NCBI GenBank assembly: GCA_963169105.1
Contig: OY720642.1
Span: forward strand, 21,074,965-21,138,964
DNA: 64,000 nucleotides
Reading direction: 5' to 3'
DNA from: Ceriagrion tenellum
Lineage: Eukaryota > Arthropoda > Insecta > Odonata > Coenagrionidae
A program made the translations under genes and the position numbers. Numbering within the stretch: position 1 is the stretch's first letter; each line of letters begins with the position of its first letter. The notes under the pieces were generated by a model. The model was not told the origin of the DNA. It made no database searches and saw nothing but the letters and a program-made list of their open reading frames with translations. Below, one piece after another: positions 1-11,599 of the stretch.

Positions 1-2140
1 CCTTCTCCACGTTGATGACTAAGAAAAAAAGCAGTGGCAGAATCACGAAGATCCAATCTATTTTCCCGCTTACACCTAGGATGACGGCCATTTCTACACC
101 CTTCGTTTATATTTACCGCATCTGAAACCCATTGACCTATTCTCAACCTCAGCAAAGCATTAAGTGATATTTTTTCGCACTTCAACCACTGATGGTGTCA
201 CAACATGCATGTTTGATATCATGCACAGCAACGATGAAAATGCAGCTAGGGCTTTGCTTTTTGCTTTGTTCGAAGCGATGCGCTAGTTTGACATAGAAAT
301 AGGTGAACACAATATATTAGCTTCCCGTTTTAATAAGTCATTTCCCTAGAAAAGATATGATTAGTCACTTAACTAGTTATATTCAACAATGCCTGATAAG
401 ATTTGATAGAAGTTCATGGTGAAATGAAGGAACTTGAAAGTATTCACTCGTGGGTATAACCAAGTTCTTTTCACACTAATTGTTCAAAATAAGGGTAAAG
501 AAGCATATTTTTCTGACCTTAGCAGAAATTGAGGGAAACATTGGTTATAACGTGGAAATCATAAATGATATTCCGCTTATTATGTTGTGAGTTAATGTCC
601 TAAATTATGGTACGGATTATTTCATGCGAATTACAGCTCTTTGACACATTACTGAATTATGTATAGGTTCACTCCATTGATTTACAACACATATTTAGTA
701 AAATATCAATATTTAACATTCAATCTCTTTTTTAGCTTTATGATTGCCCCGGAAATACTCATAGCTGATGTTTGCATAGGTAGAAGCATAGTTAACATAT
801 TCGCCTTAGAGGCCTATTCATCAAGCTATTTTACTACGGCAGCGGAATCTATGTAGTCTTTTAACGAGCTATAAAAAAGATTTACTCTATTTACAATAGA
901 CGCGTTGTAAAAGATGCGCTTATCATCATGAGGCATTTCTGGAAGGCTCAAGTCGTTTAAAGGCCATTACTGGGATGTTAAGTGACACGTAAAAAGGTAC
1001 TAGCGTACAGTAAGCAGTTTAAAGGCACATAAAAAAGAAGAATATATCATAGAATCGCATTCGTAACGTTATATGACTCTAGATCACATGAAATACGACT
1101 CGAAGGGGTAAGCTGTGCCTTATTAGGAAATTGAATATCATGGACACATAATTCTCCTGTTTCTTTTTTCCAAGTTGCATAATACACACTCGCTGATAGA
1201 GTTACGAAGTATTCCTGAGAGCCAAATGCATCGGCGTCGGTTGAGGGGTGGAAGTACCAACATTGTAAAATTTACATAGTGATCGCATGAATAGTTAAAA
1301 TTTTATTCTCATGATTTAGTGCATCTCTATGGTTTTGGCTAATCAATTTCCACCACAATATCCGTATAAGCAGAGAGAATTAGAAAAAAAGTAATGGAAT
1401 TCATTCTAGATTCTGCAAATGCATTAATAACTATTGTGGAAAATGTTCCAATATATTACAGTATGAACAGTAATTATGAAATACTTTTACAAACTTTGTA
1501 AAATGAAATTACTTTGAAACCAAAGAAGATGAGTTACCATATTTCTGGACCAACGCTACCTGACACTGGATTTGTAACTTACTTTTCTCATATGGAGCTG
1601 CTTAACCTTATGGTAAGAGAATTTCTGTTTACTACGTTCTCTTTTGTCGCAGCCCTGAGAGAATGATAGCAAGTTGGGAAGTGAAATTTGAGTCAGATAT
1701 CAAAGAACCTGACAATTTTCCTGAGGTATAATGAGAGCAAACGTATAGTAATTAAATGAATGCATTTATTTTTTTCCGTACTTTAAGAATGTTGATTTCT
1801 TTTGCATGGCTAGAGCTTCGTCTCGTGTTACTCACTAATCTAGTCTCAATGCTGCTTTAAAATTGTACCTGATAACAAATATAAATTGCAGCAAGAGTAT
1901 ATCAGGATATCATGATGGTTTTTATTTTAAACGTAAATTAATCGAGAGTTAACATTTTCACTAATAATTCTGACCTAAGTTTTTAGGATAGAATTCAAAA
2001 CAATGAGAACAAAGAAATTGTTTAGAAATATTCCCCATGCATAAAAAGAAATAATCCTCATCTTTTTTTAAATATGCCGCACAGTTTCTAGGATGCCAAA
2101 ATATATATTTGAAACATCCCTCTTTTTTTTTCTCGCCTAC
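1..2140. other. AT-rich non-coding stretch
   Basis: No gene, RNA or clear repeat is visible here. The open frames present are short, AT-driven and without recognisable motifs on either strand. It reads as intergenic or intronic sequence. Confidence 0.6.
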
Positions 2141-2420
2141 TCAGCGAACGTGGGTAATGGCCCAAAAAAAATAAGAACCATGGGCGTTGCGGTCAGGGCT
2201 TCGCATTGACCGGCCTCGCCAAATCTCTACGAGCAAGAGAGGGGTAGCAGCGCGTGTCGGGAAGCCCTGAGATAACGCATCGGCCGCAAAGGCAGTTATC
2301 GCCTCTCGTAAATTAAGGGCCGCTCCTCTCACACTAGCAGCAATAACCTGAACCGCCGTTTTAATGCTGCCAAGGAAGAGCAGTGCTGCGTGAGGAAGCA
2401 CGGGAGCGAGAGCATTAGAT
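2123..2420 (-). other. Isolated GC-rich block with an open frame and A-run
   Basis: This block is clearly richer in G and C than its surroundings. On the minus strand it carries an 86-codon open frame (2401 down to 2141). A run of nine A follows just after it on that strand (T run at 2123-2131 on the plus strand). The frame matches no family I know. The A-run after an open, GC-rich segment would fit a retroposed copy of a transcript or a SINE-like unit, but I see no target-site duplication. It could equally be a diverged exon or a structured non-coding RNA. The function is unknown. Confidence 0.3.
2193..2270. repeat. Inverted repeat inside the GC-rich block
   Basis: TCAGGGCTTC at 2193-2202 is matched exactly by its reverse complement GAAGCCCTGA at 2261-2270. 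The 10-bp arms enclose 58 bases of GC-rich sequence, so a transcript from either strand could fold. No known RNA family is recognised. Confidence 0.5.
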
Positions 2421-4076
2421 GCAAAAGTGGTGGTTGCTAGAAAGGAGAGAACCGAACTGGATCAATGAATATATGGATGGATGAATGAACCTAGTGAAAC
2501 AGTGCCACAAGCAAAGAGAAATGTCTACCAAGTTCTTTAAAATATTGCAACACAAGAATAGAGTCAAGAATGCGCTTCTTTGGAGTACACTTTCGGCATG
2601 AAATGGAAAGGAAGTTTTAAATAACAATAATGTCACAAATAATGTTGAACTTTGGAAATTTTGAATTACACAATGGCAAAGGTCATGTAAGTTAGTAGAT
2701 GAAGTATATTGTTACTATTATGCTGAGTTTTGTCAATAAAATCTTAGACTATTACTTCTTGAGGCATATACGAATTAGATACTGTCATTATTATCACAGG
2801 CTCCTGATAGTAAGTGATGAAAGATGTAGGAACTTATAATTATTACGAAAGAAGATGCAGAATCTAGGATTCGAATCAAAAAAGCTGATCAATGCAAGCT
2901 AAATTATGAATTGCCTCTGGCAAAAACACAAAGCATAAAGAATTTTATTACGGGATGCGTGTTGCATGAATATCTATTCCGCTTCAAGATTCATCTCAGT
3001 GACTCACTAGACCATTACTAATGTTTGAATTTCAATCTATTTCTTTTGCCACCGCACCGTGGCACTGACTTGGCCCATTCCGAATCTTAGAATGACACAC
3101 ATAATGAGAGTTTTACCAAGAAGCCAGACGCACAGAACACAATAAATACGTACATCGTACAAGGGAGGGCAATCTAAAGTAGCGAAAAACTAATGGCAAA
3201 TCAACAGCAATTTACTCACATACATTATCGTCTTATATCATGATTTTATCCCACATGGATTCTACACTTTATTGCTTTATAAACGAAAAAGCATCAAATG
3301 ACGCCTGACTGTCAAATTAGAGACTCAAAACTTTTGCATTTTGCGGTGGACTCACTGCAGTGATGGAGTCTAGGGTCGCTGGAGAGACTTGTTCTGACGC
3401 AATTTTGTGCTCCATTTTAGCAACCGATTACTATCTCTAGTTATCGACCTATAACTTGCAATGCTTATAAAGTGAGTGTTTGCTTATGAAACATGGATTT
3501 TCAAAGGGAATATAAGAGGCCCTTGAAAAGACACTACAGGGATAAACTTGCTATTTAACTGCGCCATCGGCTCTAAGGGCCAATTAAGCAGATATTGCTA
3601 GCATGTTGTGTTCACATGGAATCATTAGTACAGGAACTATGTTGTGGTAACTGTAACTGACCGTTTCAACACGTTTAGTCCAAGCACATTTAAGCCGATG
3701 ATTAGTAATGAAGAACATTATCATGTTCGTGACTAAGATGAATGAATTTTGTGCACTTCCAGAGTTAGATGTTCCACTTTTATTGAGGTAATTCATCCGT
3801 GTATGATAACCATTATTTATTATAATCCATCTATGGAGAGGAACAAAGATAATGAGCTCTAGGTTTAGAAGTTTTCTGGTTGTTGGGGTGCGAAATAATA
3901 GGGATTCACGACAGGCATGTATATTGTGCATTTGTCGTAATCTAAACCGTCAAGGAAGCCCAAGGACTTGGTACAAATAAGGTGAACTGTGGTAGGGTTG
4001 GCAGGGATTGGAGTTCAAGGGGAAAACTCAACTGTGAGGTAATGAGCAAGGGAAAGGTTTTGGCGCTGAGAGAGAG
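2421..4076. other. AT-rich non-coding stretch
   Basis: No supportable gene or repeat was seen. A tRNA-box-B-like string near 2872 (ATTCGAATC on the plus strand) lacks any pairing stem and was not accepted as a tRNA or SINE. Confidence 0.55.
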
Positions 4077-4412
4077 TAATCCAGTAGCCTTATACTTCAG
4101 ACCTTGCAACAAATCTGGTAGTTCTGATTTTTTCTGACTTGTTTATGATGTTGGCCCAATAAATACTCCAAGTTTGAGACCTGGAGCGCCGAACGCAACG
4201 TTGTCATATATCTAAAAAACCGCGAAATTTTGGACTTTATTTCAGTTTTTGGCAATTTTAAGTCTGAAGGACTAGTTTTTCGATAATACCTACAAAGTAC
4301 ATTTTTTTAAGTAGACTAAATTTGCTACAAAAAAATTGAGACAAAAACTGTCTCTGTAGACCCAATAGTTTTTTAGATAAAGTCTTTCAAAATTTATCAT
4401 TATTTTCGAATT
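4077..4412 (+). repeat. Left inverted arm of the foldback element
   Basis: This is the reverse complement of 4830-5176 with scattered mismatches. It starts at TAATCCAGTAGCCTT and ends near TTATCATTATTTTCGAA. Long stretches of identity, such as the block around 4190-4205, show that the two arms share a recent common source. Confidence 0.8.
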
Positions 4413-4552
4413 TTTACAATACCTATTTTGTCGTTCTGAATAAATTTTGACCCTCTTTCTTCGGAACCCCTCCCCCCTCATATTCTAGTGGATCTAGGTT
4501 TTCAGCTGAATAGGAGAATTTCACTGTACAAGTTCAGAAGCAGTGAACTTCG

Positions 4553-4753
4553 TCAGACGGGCCAGATTTGTTTCTCAGGACATAAGGAATCATGGGGAGT
4601 CACAATCAGTATACCTCCCATTGCGTGAAAAGTGCCCAACCCATGTAGTGTGCTCACATTGAAATCGGCGTTATCAAAAGCAAATTGCAAAAACGATATT
4701 GAAGACTTCTTCAACATGAGCTGGTCTGGTTGCATGATGGCCAAGGTTTCCAA
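4553..4753 (-). pseudogene. Coding relic inside the foldback element
   Basis: Read on the minus strand, this segment encodes about 66 residues ending at a stop. They include FDNADFNVSTLHGLGTFHAM followed by GGILIVTP. From memory, a pattern of the form F-D-N-A-D-x-N-x-x-T-L-x-G-x-x-T-F-H-x-M-G-G-I recurs in uncharacterised multi-copy proteins of invertebrates that behave like transposon genes. No function is established for them that I know. The frame is closed by a TGA ten codons upstream of position 4753, and only a fragment remains, so this is a broken remnant. Its position between the inverted arms suggests it derives from the autonomous parent of the element. The family link is a recollection and has not been tested by search. 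Confidence 0.4.
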
Positions 4754-4829
4754 AAGTATAGTCTCCTTGCAAATAGCTGAGAATCAAGCTAGTGTTGCTC
4801 GAGTGACGTCTAAAATATTGCTAACAATT

Positions 4830-5176
4830 GCGAAGTTTGAAAAAATGATAAATTTTGAAAGACTTTTTCTCAAAAACTATTGGGTCTACAGAGACAGTTT
4901 TTGTCTCAATTTTTTGTAGCAAATTTAGTCTACTTTAAAAATGTACTTTGTAGGTATTATCAAAAAACTAGTCCTTTAGACTTAAAATCGCCAAAAACTG
5001 AAATAAAGTCGAAAATTTCGCTGTTTTTTAGATTTATGACAACGTTGCGTTCGGCGCTCGAGGTCTCAAACTTGGATTGTTCATTAGGCCAACATCATAA
5101 ACAAGTCAGCAAAAAACCAAAACTACCGGATTTGACGCAAGGTACCCCCCTTTCAGGCGACAAGGTTACTGGATTA
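4830..5176 (-). repeat. Right inverted arm of the foldback element
   Basis: This is the reverse complement of 4077-4412. It ends at TACTGGATTA (5167-5176). It carries extra G/C-run sequence near 5143-5155 that is absent from the left arm. Confidence 0.8.
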
Positions 5177-5219
5177 GAGGGGGGATTAGGGATAATATTG
5201 GTTTGGGTTTGCGGTTGCA

Positions 5220-5790
5220 TGGTAGAAGAGAGGAACTAGTGTGGCAACTCTCTCTCCTTCTCTCTCTCTCTCTATGCATCCGGGATGCTTAGGAAGCGTT
5301 GAGGAGGCCCTGGAAGACGACGAGGAGCGGCACGGCACGGAGAGATGGCTGGGTTCCTCGGATATTCCGCACCCACGTCGCGTACCGCACCCACTCCGCC
5401 GCTCCCCTTCATAACTCCCCCTTAACTCCTCCTCCACTTCGTTGGAAGGATCTTCACCTTAATTCCTGCGCCCAACCCGCCGCTATCACTCTGCCACACC
5501 CCTTCCCCCACCACACCCGCACCACTCGCTCCCACGGCCAACGAAACCCTTTCGCACTCTACCCAATCACCCTTCATACGACGCTCCTCCACCCTTACTT
5601 TATACCCTTTTTTCAACCCTTTTACCCTTCCCTATCCTTTTTCGCGGGGTGGTCGGAGAATTTTAGTTTCGCCTACGTCTCTCGGCTTTCTCCCCAGCGA
5701 GAGTCTCCGGGATTCAAATTACGGATTATCTCCGCTCCTTGGGCATCCAGATTGCCTTCGCCTAAGGAGCAGGTAGGAGAAAAATGAAAA
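5220..5790. other. C/T-rich strand-asymmetric island
   Basis: The plus strand is dominated by C and T from about 5400 to 5640. A (TC)n tract lies at 5259-5273, and the island abuts the foldback element. Open frames run on both strands at the same place (for example 5299-5787 plus and 5422-5616 minus). That is expected from low-complexity composition and is no sign of a gene. No splice-consistent exon or known motif was recognised. Confidence 0.5.
5259..5273. repeat. (TC)n microsatellite
   Basis: Seven and a half uninterrupted TC units, with a shorter interrupted CT tract just upstream (about 5248-5256). Confidence 0.85.
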
Positions 5791-7504
5791 GAAAACGTAA
5801 AAATCGACCTCCTCTTCGTAAAGGTAGCTTCAATCTCAATTCTAGCAAATAATTTTTCTCATTTTATGTAAGACGTTGCTAACGGAAAACTTTTTCTAAC
5901 GAAAAATGTGTGAACCTATTATTAAAAATCAAGCAAATAGTTTGCTAAAAAATCCCTCTCTTTCTCTCCATCAACTTGTTAGCTGATACTTCAAGCTGAA
6001 CATGAATAATCATAAAATATACTGTCCTAGGAATCGCATTCAGGAACTTCGCAATCATATCACTTTCACGAAGTATGGGACCACCTTGAGTAGTTATTGG
6101 TAACGTAAACACTCACGCATCTATAGCCTGATTCGTGAACTTTCCACCAAAATAGCCTAAAAAGACAAAAATAGCCATTACGAACACACAAGCGTGAACA
6201 TGCGGGGATAAATGTGTAACCTTAGGTATTGCCTTTGGGGCTGCAAAATCATTATGATTTGGTCCTGTAATACTAGGCCGAGCATTCAGTTAGTGGGAAA
6301 TACTGCAGTACATTATTTTAATTTGCTAAAGTATGAATAGTATAGGGTGAGGAAGTTGATGCCAAAGAAGAAAGCCCTTTGCAGTGATTAGCGTGTGAAA
6401 AGGTTTCGTTGTTGTCCCAGTCGGCGCATCTGGGCTTAATTTAGGGACCAGATGGCGTAGTTTTCTCGATATAATCAAAATTTTCTGGGAGTCATTGATG
6501 GCTTTGGAGAAAATGGGGACAATTTTCTTTGAATTTATGTCACATGCCTAACGGCTTCGCTGCTCAGAGTTGACAGCCGCTCTCACCAGCTTTGCCAGTT
6601 TCCGAGAAGACTAGTATTACCATCTGCATATGTGTGTGAGGTCTTCCATAATGCATACAAGATGGTAATTGTGGTTTTATGGCATAAAATGAAGCATTAC
6701 CTTAAAAGTAATATTGAACTATGCACATAGCTAACTTTCCTATATGTTCTACGTACTGCCATGACTTACGCTGTCAATCATTCTTCAACTTAACAATCAT
6801 AATGAGGGTTGCAGGGAGGAGATAAAAAAGTCAAGAACTTAAATGCTTCCCAACCTTAAAAAGTTATCCTAACTTTAATTTTTGGCTTTTAAGCCTTAAT
6901 GCTCATTTCGCACCATTTGATATGCATTGAACAAGGAACGTTCAACAAGACGTCTTGAATGCTAAAATGGCATGATGATGATGCATAATAATTGATGCAC
7001 TGGTCGAAGTAAATTTTATACTTAAGATTTACTCAAATTATTTCTGCATTATACAAAATTTCCACTCAATTCAGTAAATACCTTTGGATTAAAAAAAAGA
7101 CTTTATACTACATTACACTGTCATTTTATTATTAAATAACAATATAACATAGGACTTTCTTAGCAAAGGAACTTACTCACCATCTTACGCTCGACAGACT
7201 TAAATTCAACCCCATCGGTCGATGCAGTTCAAGACACTTCATGATTTAAAAGAAGATAGATCCGAATTTGATGGCAACGAAGTTTCTAAAGAGCACTCAA
7301 GACAAGACGTACGTCATCACAACGTTTCAATTGACGTCATATTTATTCAAGAAAGCTTAATCAAATAGTCTTGAATGGATTTTGACATGATATAATAATG
7401 TGAAACGGGCTTAAGAGAGCCTAATAGTCTACCGGAAAAAATCCTTTTCGCGCAATGTAAAATTACTTTGGTTGATTTTTTATTTAATAAAAATGAAAAT
7501 GATA
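5791..7504. other. AT-rich non-coding stretch
   Basis: Nothing supportable was found here. No long frame, tRNA-like structure or clear repeat was seen. Confidence 0.55.
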
Positions 7505-7700
7505 CCTTACCCTTGCTCCGTTTTCCTCTGTTCTCTTCCAAATTTCCAAATATCCATTTCCCAGATTTCCAAATATCGTGCAATATAATATCGGAACAAA
7601 ATATTGGAGTAAGCGATGTTGAAATCATACTGATACACATCATGGAGTTCACAGCAGATGGCTATTGATGCCAAAAATATTCTGTATCGGCCGATTCCCG
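7505..7700. repeat. Diverged interspersed repeat, copy 1
   Basis: The first part (about 7508-7592) is an approximate reverse complement of 8133-8208: CTTGCTCCGTTTT and TTCCCAGATTTCCAAATATC here match AAAACGGAGCAAG and GATATTAGGAAATCTGGG there. The second part (about 7608-7700) is similar to 8202-8290 in direct orientation, sharing GTTGAAAT and TGGAGTTCACA. The mixed orientation suggests a repeat with its own internal inverted segment (CTTGCTCC near 7512, GGAGTAAG near 7606). The family is unknown. Confidence 0.5.
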
Positions 7701-8132
7701 ACCGGTTGTTTTACGCCATGAAGCACAGTTGATTAGACTTGAGAGTTGAGATGTGAAGTACCTGCTGCATTAAGTCATTTTTATAACGAGGACTCGAGTC
7801 AGGATCCCTTTGGCGGCTAACGTAGTGATTCTTTGTGATTGATTTGAAATTGAGATCCTAATTTAAGCAACATTGAAGAGCTATTCAAGATCTGTTCTCC
7901 GTCTTTCGAATTAATGTTATACATATTATTAACTCTATCTCTCTGACCACCTATAATTTTCCTAAAATCACTATTCCCAAACTTGTCCACCAGATATAGT
8001 AATATCGCATATACCCTCAGCTGTTTGTCACCATCACAAATTAATACCAATTAGCTAAAGAAGCTTAAGTAAATATGTTCCGAGCGCATTGGTATAGCTG
8101 ATCATCTGGGAAGGCTACCAGGAACTGTGTTC

Positions 8133-8290
8133 AATTGCACGATATTAGGAAATCTGGGCAGTGGATCATTTGTAAATATGGAGGAGTGCAGAGAAAAACG
8201 GAGCAAGCGCTGTTGAAATATTGCTGAAACATACCCTGGAGTTCACAACAGAACGTCTCTTCCGACGAAAAAAATGCAGTTTCAGCAATC
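8133..8290. repeat. Diverged interspersed repeat, copy 2
   Basis: This is related to 7505-7700 as described there: an inverted match for 8133-8208 and a direct match for 8202-8290. No coding potential was seen. Confidence 0.5.
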
Positions 8291-8345
8291 TATACAAAGC
8301 ACCGGAGAAAGATCAATAAAATGGAGATTTCACTGATAAATCTTC

Positions 8346-8416
8346 GTCAATATGGGGAACTGAACCCTGCATCACGCGATGGGAAGGATGCACTCCAGCC
8401 AACACACCAATTCCAT
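8346..8416 (-). repeat. Possible tRNA-derived SINE head
   Basis: On the minus strand, TGGTGTGTTGG (8409-8399) resembles an RNA polymerase III box A. GGTTCAGTTCC (8366-8356) matches box B at ten of eleven consensus positions. The 32-base gap between them suits a tRNA. The T stem pairs only partly (three G:C pairs) and no acceptor stem is present, so this is at best a degenerate SINE head or a chance match. A stretch near 46090 shares the string ACTCCAGCCAACACAC. Confidence 0.25.
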
Positions 8417-8639
8417 CTCATTATATATTCATTTTAGAATTAAATAATTGTATATGCATAAACATCGATTGCGTGATAAAACATTTCAAAAATTAGCCCA
8501 CAGCTTACTCTTCAGAAAGCTAAAAGAAAATGCTGTTTCCCATCCACCAGCGTCGGAATTTGCTCTGATGGAAAAGAATCTTCTCGTAACGGGACTAGAA
8601 AAGGACGGAAATGAACACACGGGAGGTGCGGTCCATGCG

Positions 8640-8965
8640 GCGTGATTAAAGTGGGGGAAGTTGGGGGATAGGAGGAGGGAATACGAAGACGGCAGGAGGA
8701 GCGTGGAACTGATGTAAGGGGGGGGAAGGAGGAAAGAACGAGGGGGAGAAGCACCGCAGCCGAGTGTCGTTAAGGGCCTTCGCTTTGGGAAATGCAAGGA
8801 AGGGCGGAAAGGGAGGAAAAGGGAGGAAAATTTGGGGCAAAGGGAGGTGCCGGAGAGGGAGGCTGCCGAGTCTGATAATGGCACTGCGGAAATTTGGAGA
8901 GATTGAGAGGCGAGTTTTTCACCACGTGGGTAAGGATTACTGCTATGCACCGAGATTTGGGTAAA
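8640..8965. other. G/A-rich strand-asymmetric island
   Basis: The plus strand is rich in G and A, including GGGGGGAAGGAGG near 8720, and there is almost no T in long stretches. It generates overlapping frames in several minus-strand phases. These are low in complexity (Pro/Ser/Phe) and are rejected as genes. Confidence 0.5.
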
Positions 8966-11079
8966 TAACCGGGCTTTAAAATCTGCCTACAGGATTCATC
9001 TCCATTCGCTTGATTTCAACTAGCTCTGTGAACAAAAGAGGTTTTTTTGCATTATTTTATTCGAGGAGAAAATTTCTTTTCAAATACTATTCGGGCGTGG
9101 AAAACTCCCCAAGCGCTAGGATTAAATATAAGTCTCACTATTCTCAATGCCTTTTGATGATAATTAGTCTACTCTGAGCCTGGGTTCGTAAATATCTGTT
9201 CGGCACAGTGAAAACTGAAAGCTGACGGTAAGACTTCACCACCTTTTTTTTATTAAATCTACAAATGCAGCATGCCATATCTTTGACTCCCTCCCAGGAA
9301 GTCAACGACATGGCATGTCCAACCATTCGCCAACTAATTCCCCTATTTTGCATTTTTTAAATGTTTTTAACGTTATAAACTTACTGACGTCATTCTTGAT
9401 TCTTGAAAACACGTATTTTTGAAAATTTGTAGAAAGTTTGATTCCTGAGCAGAGAAGTAATCTGCCACATTACTCATCTCTTAAATGATTTTAATGATCA
9501 CATTCACTCCCTGATCACAGCTACATTCAGCCACTAAACTGTTACAGCAGCCGTGTAGTGATTATTATAAGGCATTTGCATTAGTCTACTCAATAACCCT
9601 CAAGAGAATTAGTACTATTTACCAGTTTCTTTGTTTGGACGATATATTTTTATCGATTTTTTCCTCACGCTATTAAAGTTAAAGTCACATCACTGATCGC
9701 TCTTATAGTCATTCCGTGAAGCTGGTTCATCTCATCATAGGGCATTCTCATCTTTCAGTCCATCACATTTTGCTTTCGCAAAGGAAATGTTATTTTTTAT
9801 AATCTCGGAATGAAAAAAGACTGGAAGAAGAAATTGCTCTTATTTTATGTGCTTTAATATACCTCGATGATTGCTGAAAGATTTAAAATGGACTGACAAT
9901 TGGTCCTGGTGTTGGATACTACTGGACACATATCTGCAGGCAGAAACCCCAAAAATAAGAAAATATATGCTCTGGATAAATATGTATTTCCAACATTTAT
10001 AAGTTGATTTCAAATGTCAATTGTCACCAGCGTTTCATGGCTGCCTCTTTTTGGTGGAGTCAATAGCTGCAGTCTCATTGACAATTAAAATCGATTTTGC
10101 GTTATAAATCTTTCATAATTGCCAAGTACCTCTTTTACCAAAACATTTTGAAGAGGATTTCCAAGTCATCGATATTTATCATACTCTAGCCCATACCATA
10201 ATTTAATTACGCAAATTTTAACATTTTATTTATAATGCCTATATAATAAAAGCTTTTGAACATGTTGAAGGCAATCGAGAAGTGATGTCCTTGGTAATAG
10301 CTCTGGACTAACATCCAAACATTTTTGCGTTGCTAGCTGAGCTCTACGACGTGGCGGCATTATTGTCCATCAGCAGAAAGCTAATCTAAAGCCAAATGGA
10401 TTTAGCTAACAAAAAAATTCTTCAAATTGCAAATACTGAGAAATGACAGACTATATGCATTAGAGATATGCATAGTGAAAAATCGAATCTCGAGAGAGAA
10501 AAGCAACCAAATATCGTCAAATTGAAGTTATATAAAGAAGGCACCTATAGAAGTGTCAGTTTATTAATCGGGAGTGTCAATTAAGCCAGTACTACTGATT
10601 ATTTAAAGTTATTATTGAAGTTTCTGATCTGAAAACTGCAGAATGCTAGAGAATGATTAGTAGTCTTCCATAGAGGAAATTTAAAAAATAAATTTGTCTT
10701 TAATATCCTAGAAACTAAAACAGCGAGAGCCGCGGACTTATATTATATATTTCATTACAAGATTGGTAAAATAAGAAATCACCTAGTTCATTAAAGTATT
10801 TTCAATACCATACTTCAGTTTTACAATCTATTTAAAATGAATAGTATGTGTCTTCCGGCGAAAAAGTACACCTAAAACAAAAATCTTCAGCAATAGTTTG
10901 GCCGTACAAAAATTCGGTTCAACTGAAGAGAGATAATAATTCCATTCTGATATATGAGAGTTAACAAGGTGATGTACTGCGTAAATATACTGATACTACC
11001 CATATCTCCAAAGCTATCAATTGCCAAGTACTCCTCAGCGCCTAAAAACTTAAAGCCTTAAGTTCTCCATCAGTATATT
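8966..11079. other. AT-rich non-coding stretch
   Basis: No supportable feature was found in this stretch on either strand. Confidence 0.55.
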
Positions 11080-11099
11080 TTCCTAAAATATATTAGGAA
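11080..11099. repeat. Short perfect hairpin (7-bp stem)
   Basis: TTCCTAA (11080-11086) and TTAGGAA (11093-11099) are perfect reverse complements around the loop AATATA. It overlaps the next hairpin by two bases. Confidence 0.7.
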
Positions 11100-11141
11100 T
11101 GACGCCAAAATAGCTCTTCCTGTAGCTATTTTGGCGTCATT
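11098..11141. repeat. Perfect 18-bp hairpin
   Basis: AATGACGCCAAAATAGCT (11098-11115) is followed by an eight-base loop (11116-11123) and then its exact reverse complement (11124-11141). The stem is too short for a standard animal microRNA precursor. It may be the remnant of a small palindromic transposable element. Confidence 0.85.
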
Positions 11142-11599
11142 TCATAAAACTATGTTGGCATCAAAATACCTGTAACTTCACCGTGATATGCCTCATATAG
11201 ATTCTTTACTTGAGTGATAATGATTGCAAAGTATTGCTTTCGGAGAGATTTAGACAAGTCCTTCATCAAAGCTTGAAACTTGTGGATTTAATTTCTAGTT
11301 TCATTGAGTTGGCACTTGAATTGTCTTTCTGAAGCCAACAAATCAAATCGACTTAAGTATTCGGAGTATTTTTATCACCCCAGTTATCTTTTGATTAACG
11401 CGTTGAACGGCAAAAGTGGCACCATTTGAATAAATTATAAGCATTCTGACATTTTAACAGTTACACTATAAATCTAGGAATACATTCATTAGACGTTTTG
11501 GCGCGTATTCAACTCATAATCTTCAAAATCTCATTAACGTTCATAGAGATGTATTTCGTTATGCCCTGGCTTCTCCTCTCGCGAATTTCCGCGAAAGCC

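Larger units (their letters stand above)
4077..5176. mobile_element. 1.1-kb foldback DNA element with ~340-bp inverted arms
   Basis: The left arm (4077-4412) and right arm (4830-5176) are diverged reverse complements over almost their whole length. Shared landmarks are TAATCCAGTA at the outer end, ACCTTGC about 25 bases further in, CGCCGAACGCAACGTTGTCA, GACAAAAACTGTCTCTGTAG, and AAAATTTATCAT at the inner end. The differences are single-base changes and small indels, including a longer G-run in the right arm. The inner 420 bases carry a decayed coding relic on the minus strand. Long arms plus a short captured core are typical of non-autonomous foldback-type DNA transposons. The superfamily is not clear, because no transposase catalytic domain is present and I could not define a target-site duplication. 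Confidence 0.8.

Noticed and set aside
2865..2885. Box-B-like string as a tRNA or SINE
   Set aside because: There is no T-stem pairing and no convincing box A at the right distance.
11098..11141. microRNA precursor
   Set aside because: The 18-bp stem with an 8-base loop is shorter than a normal animal precursor, and no expression evidence is available.
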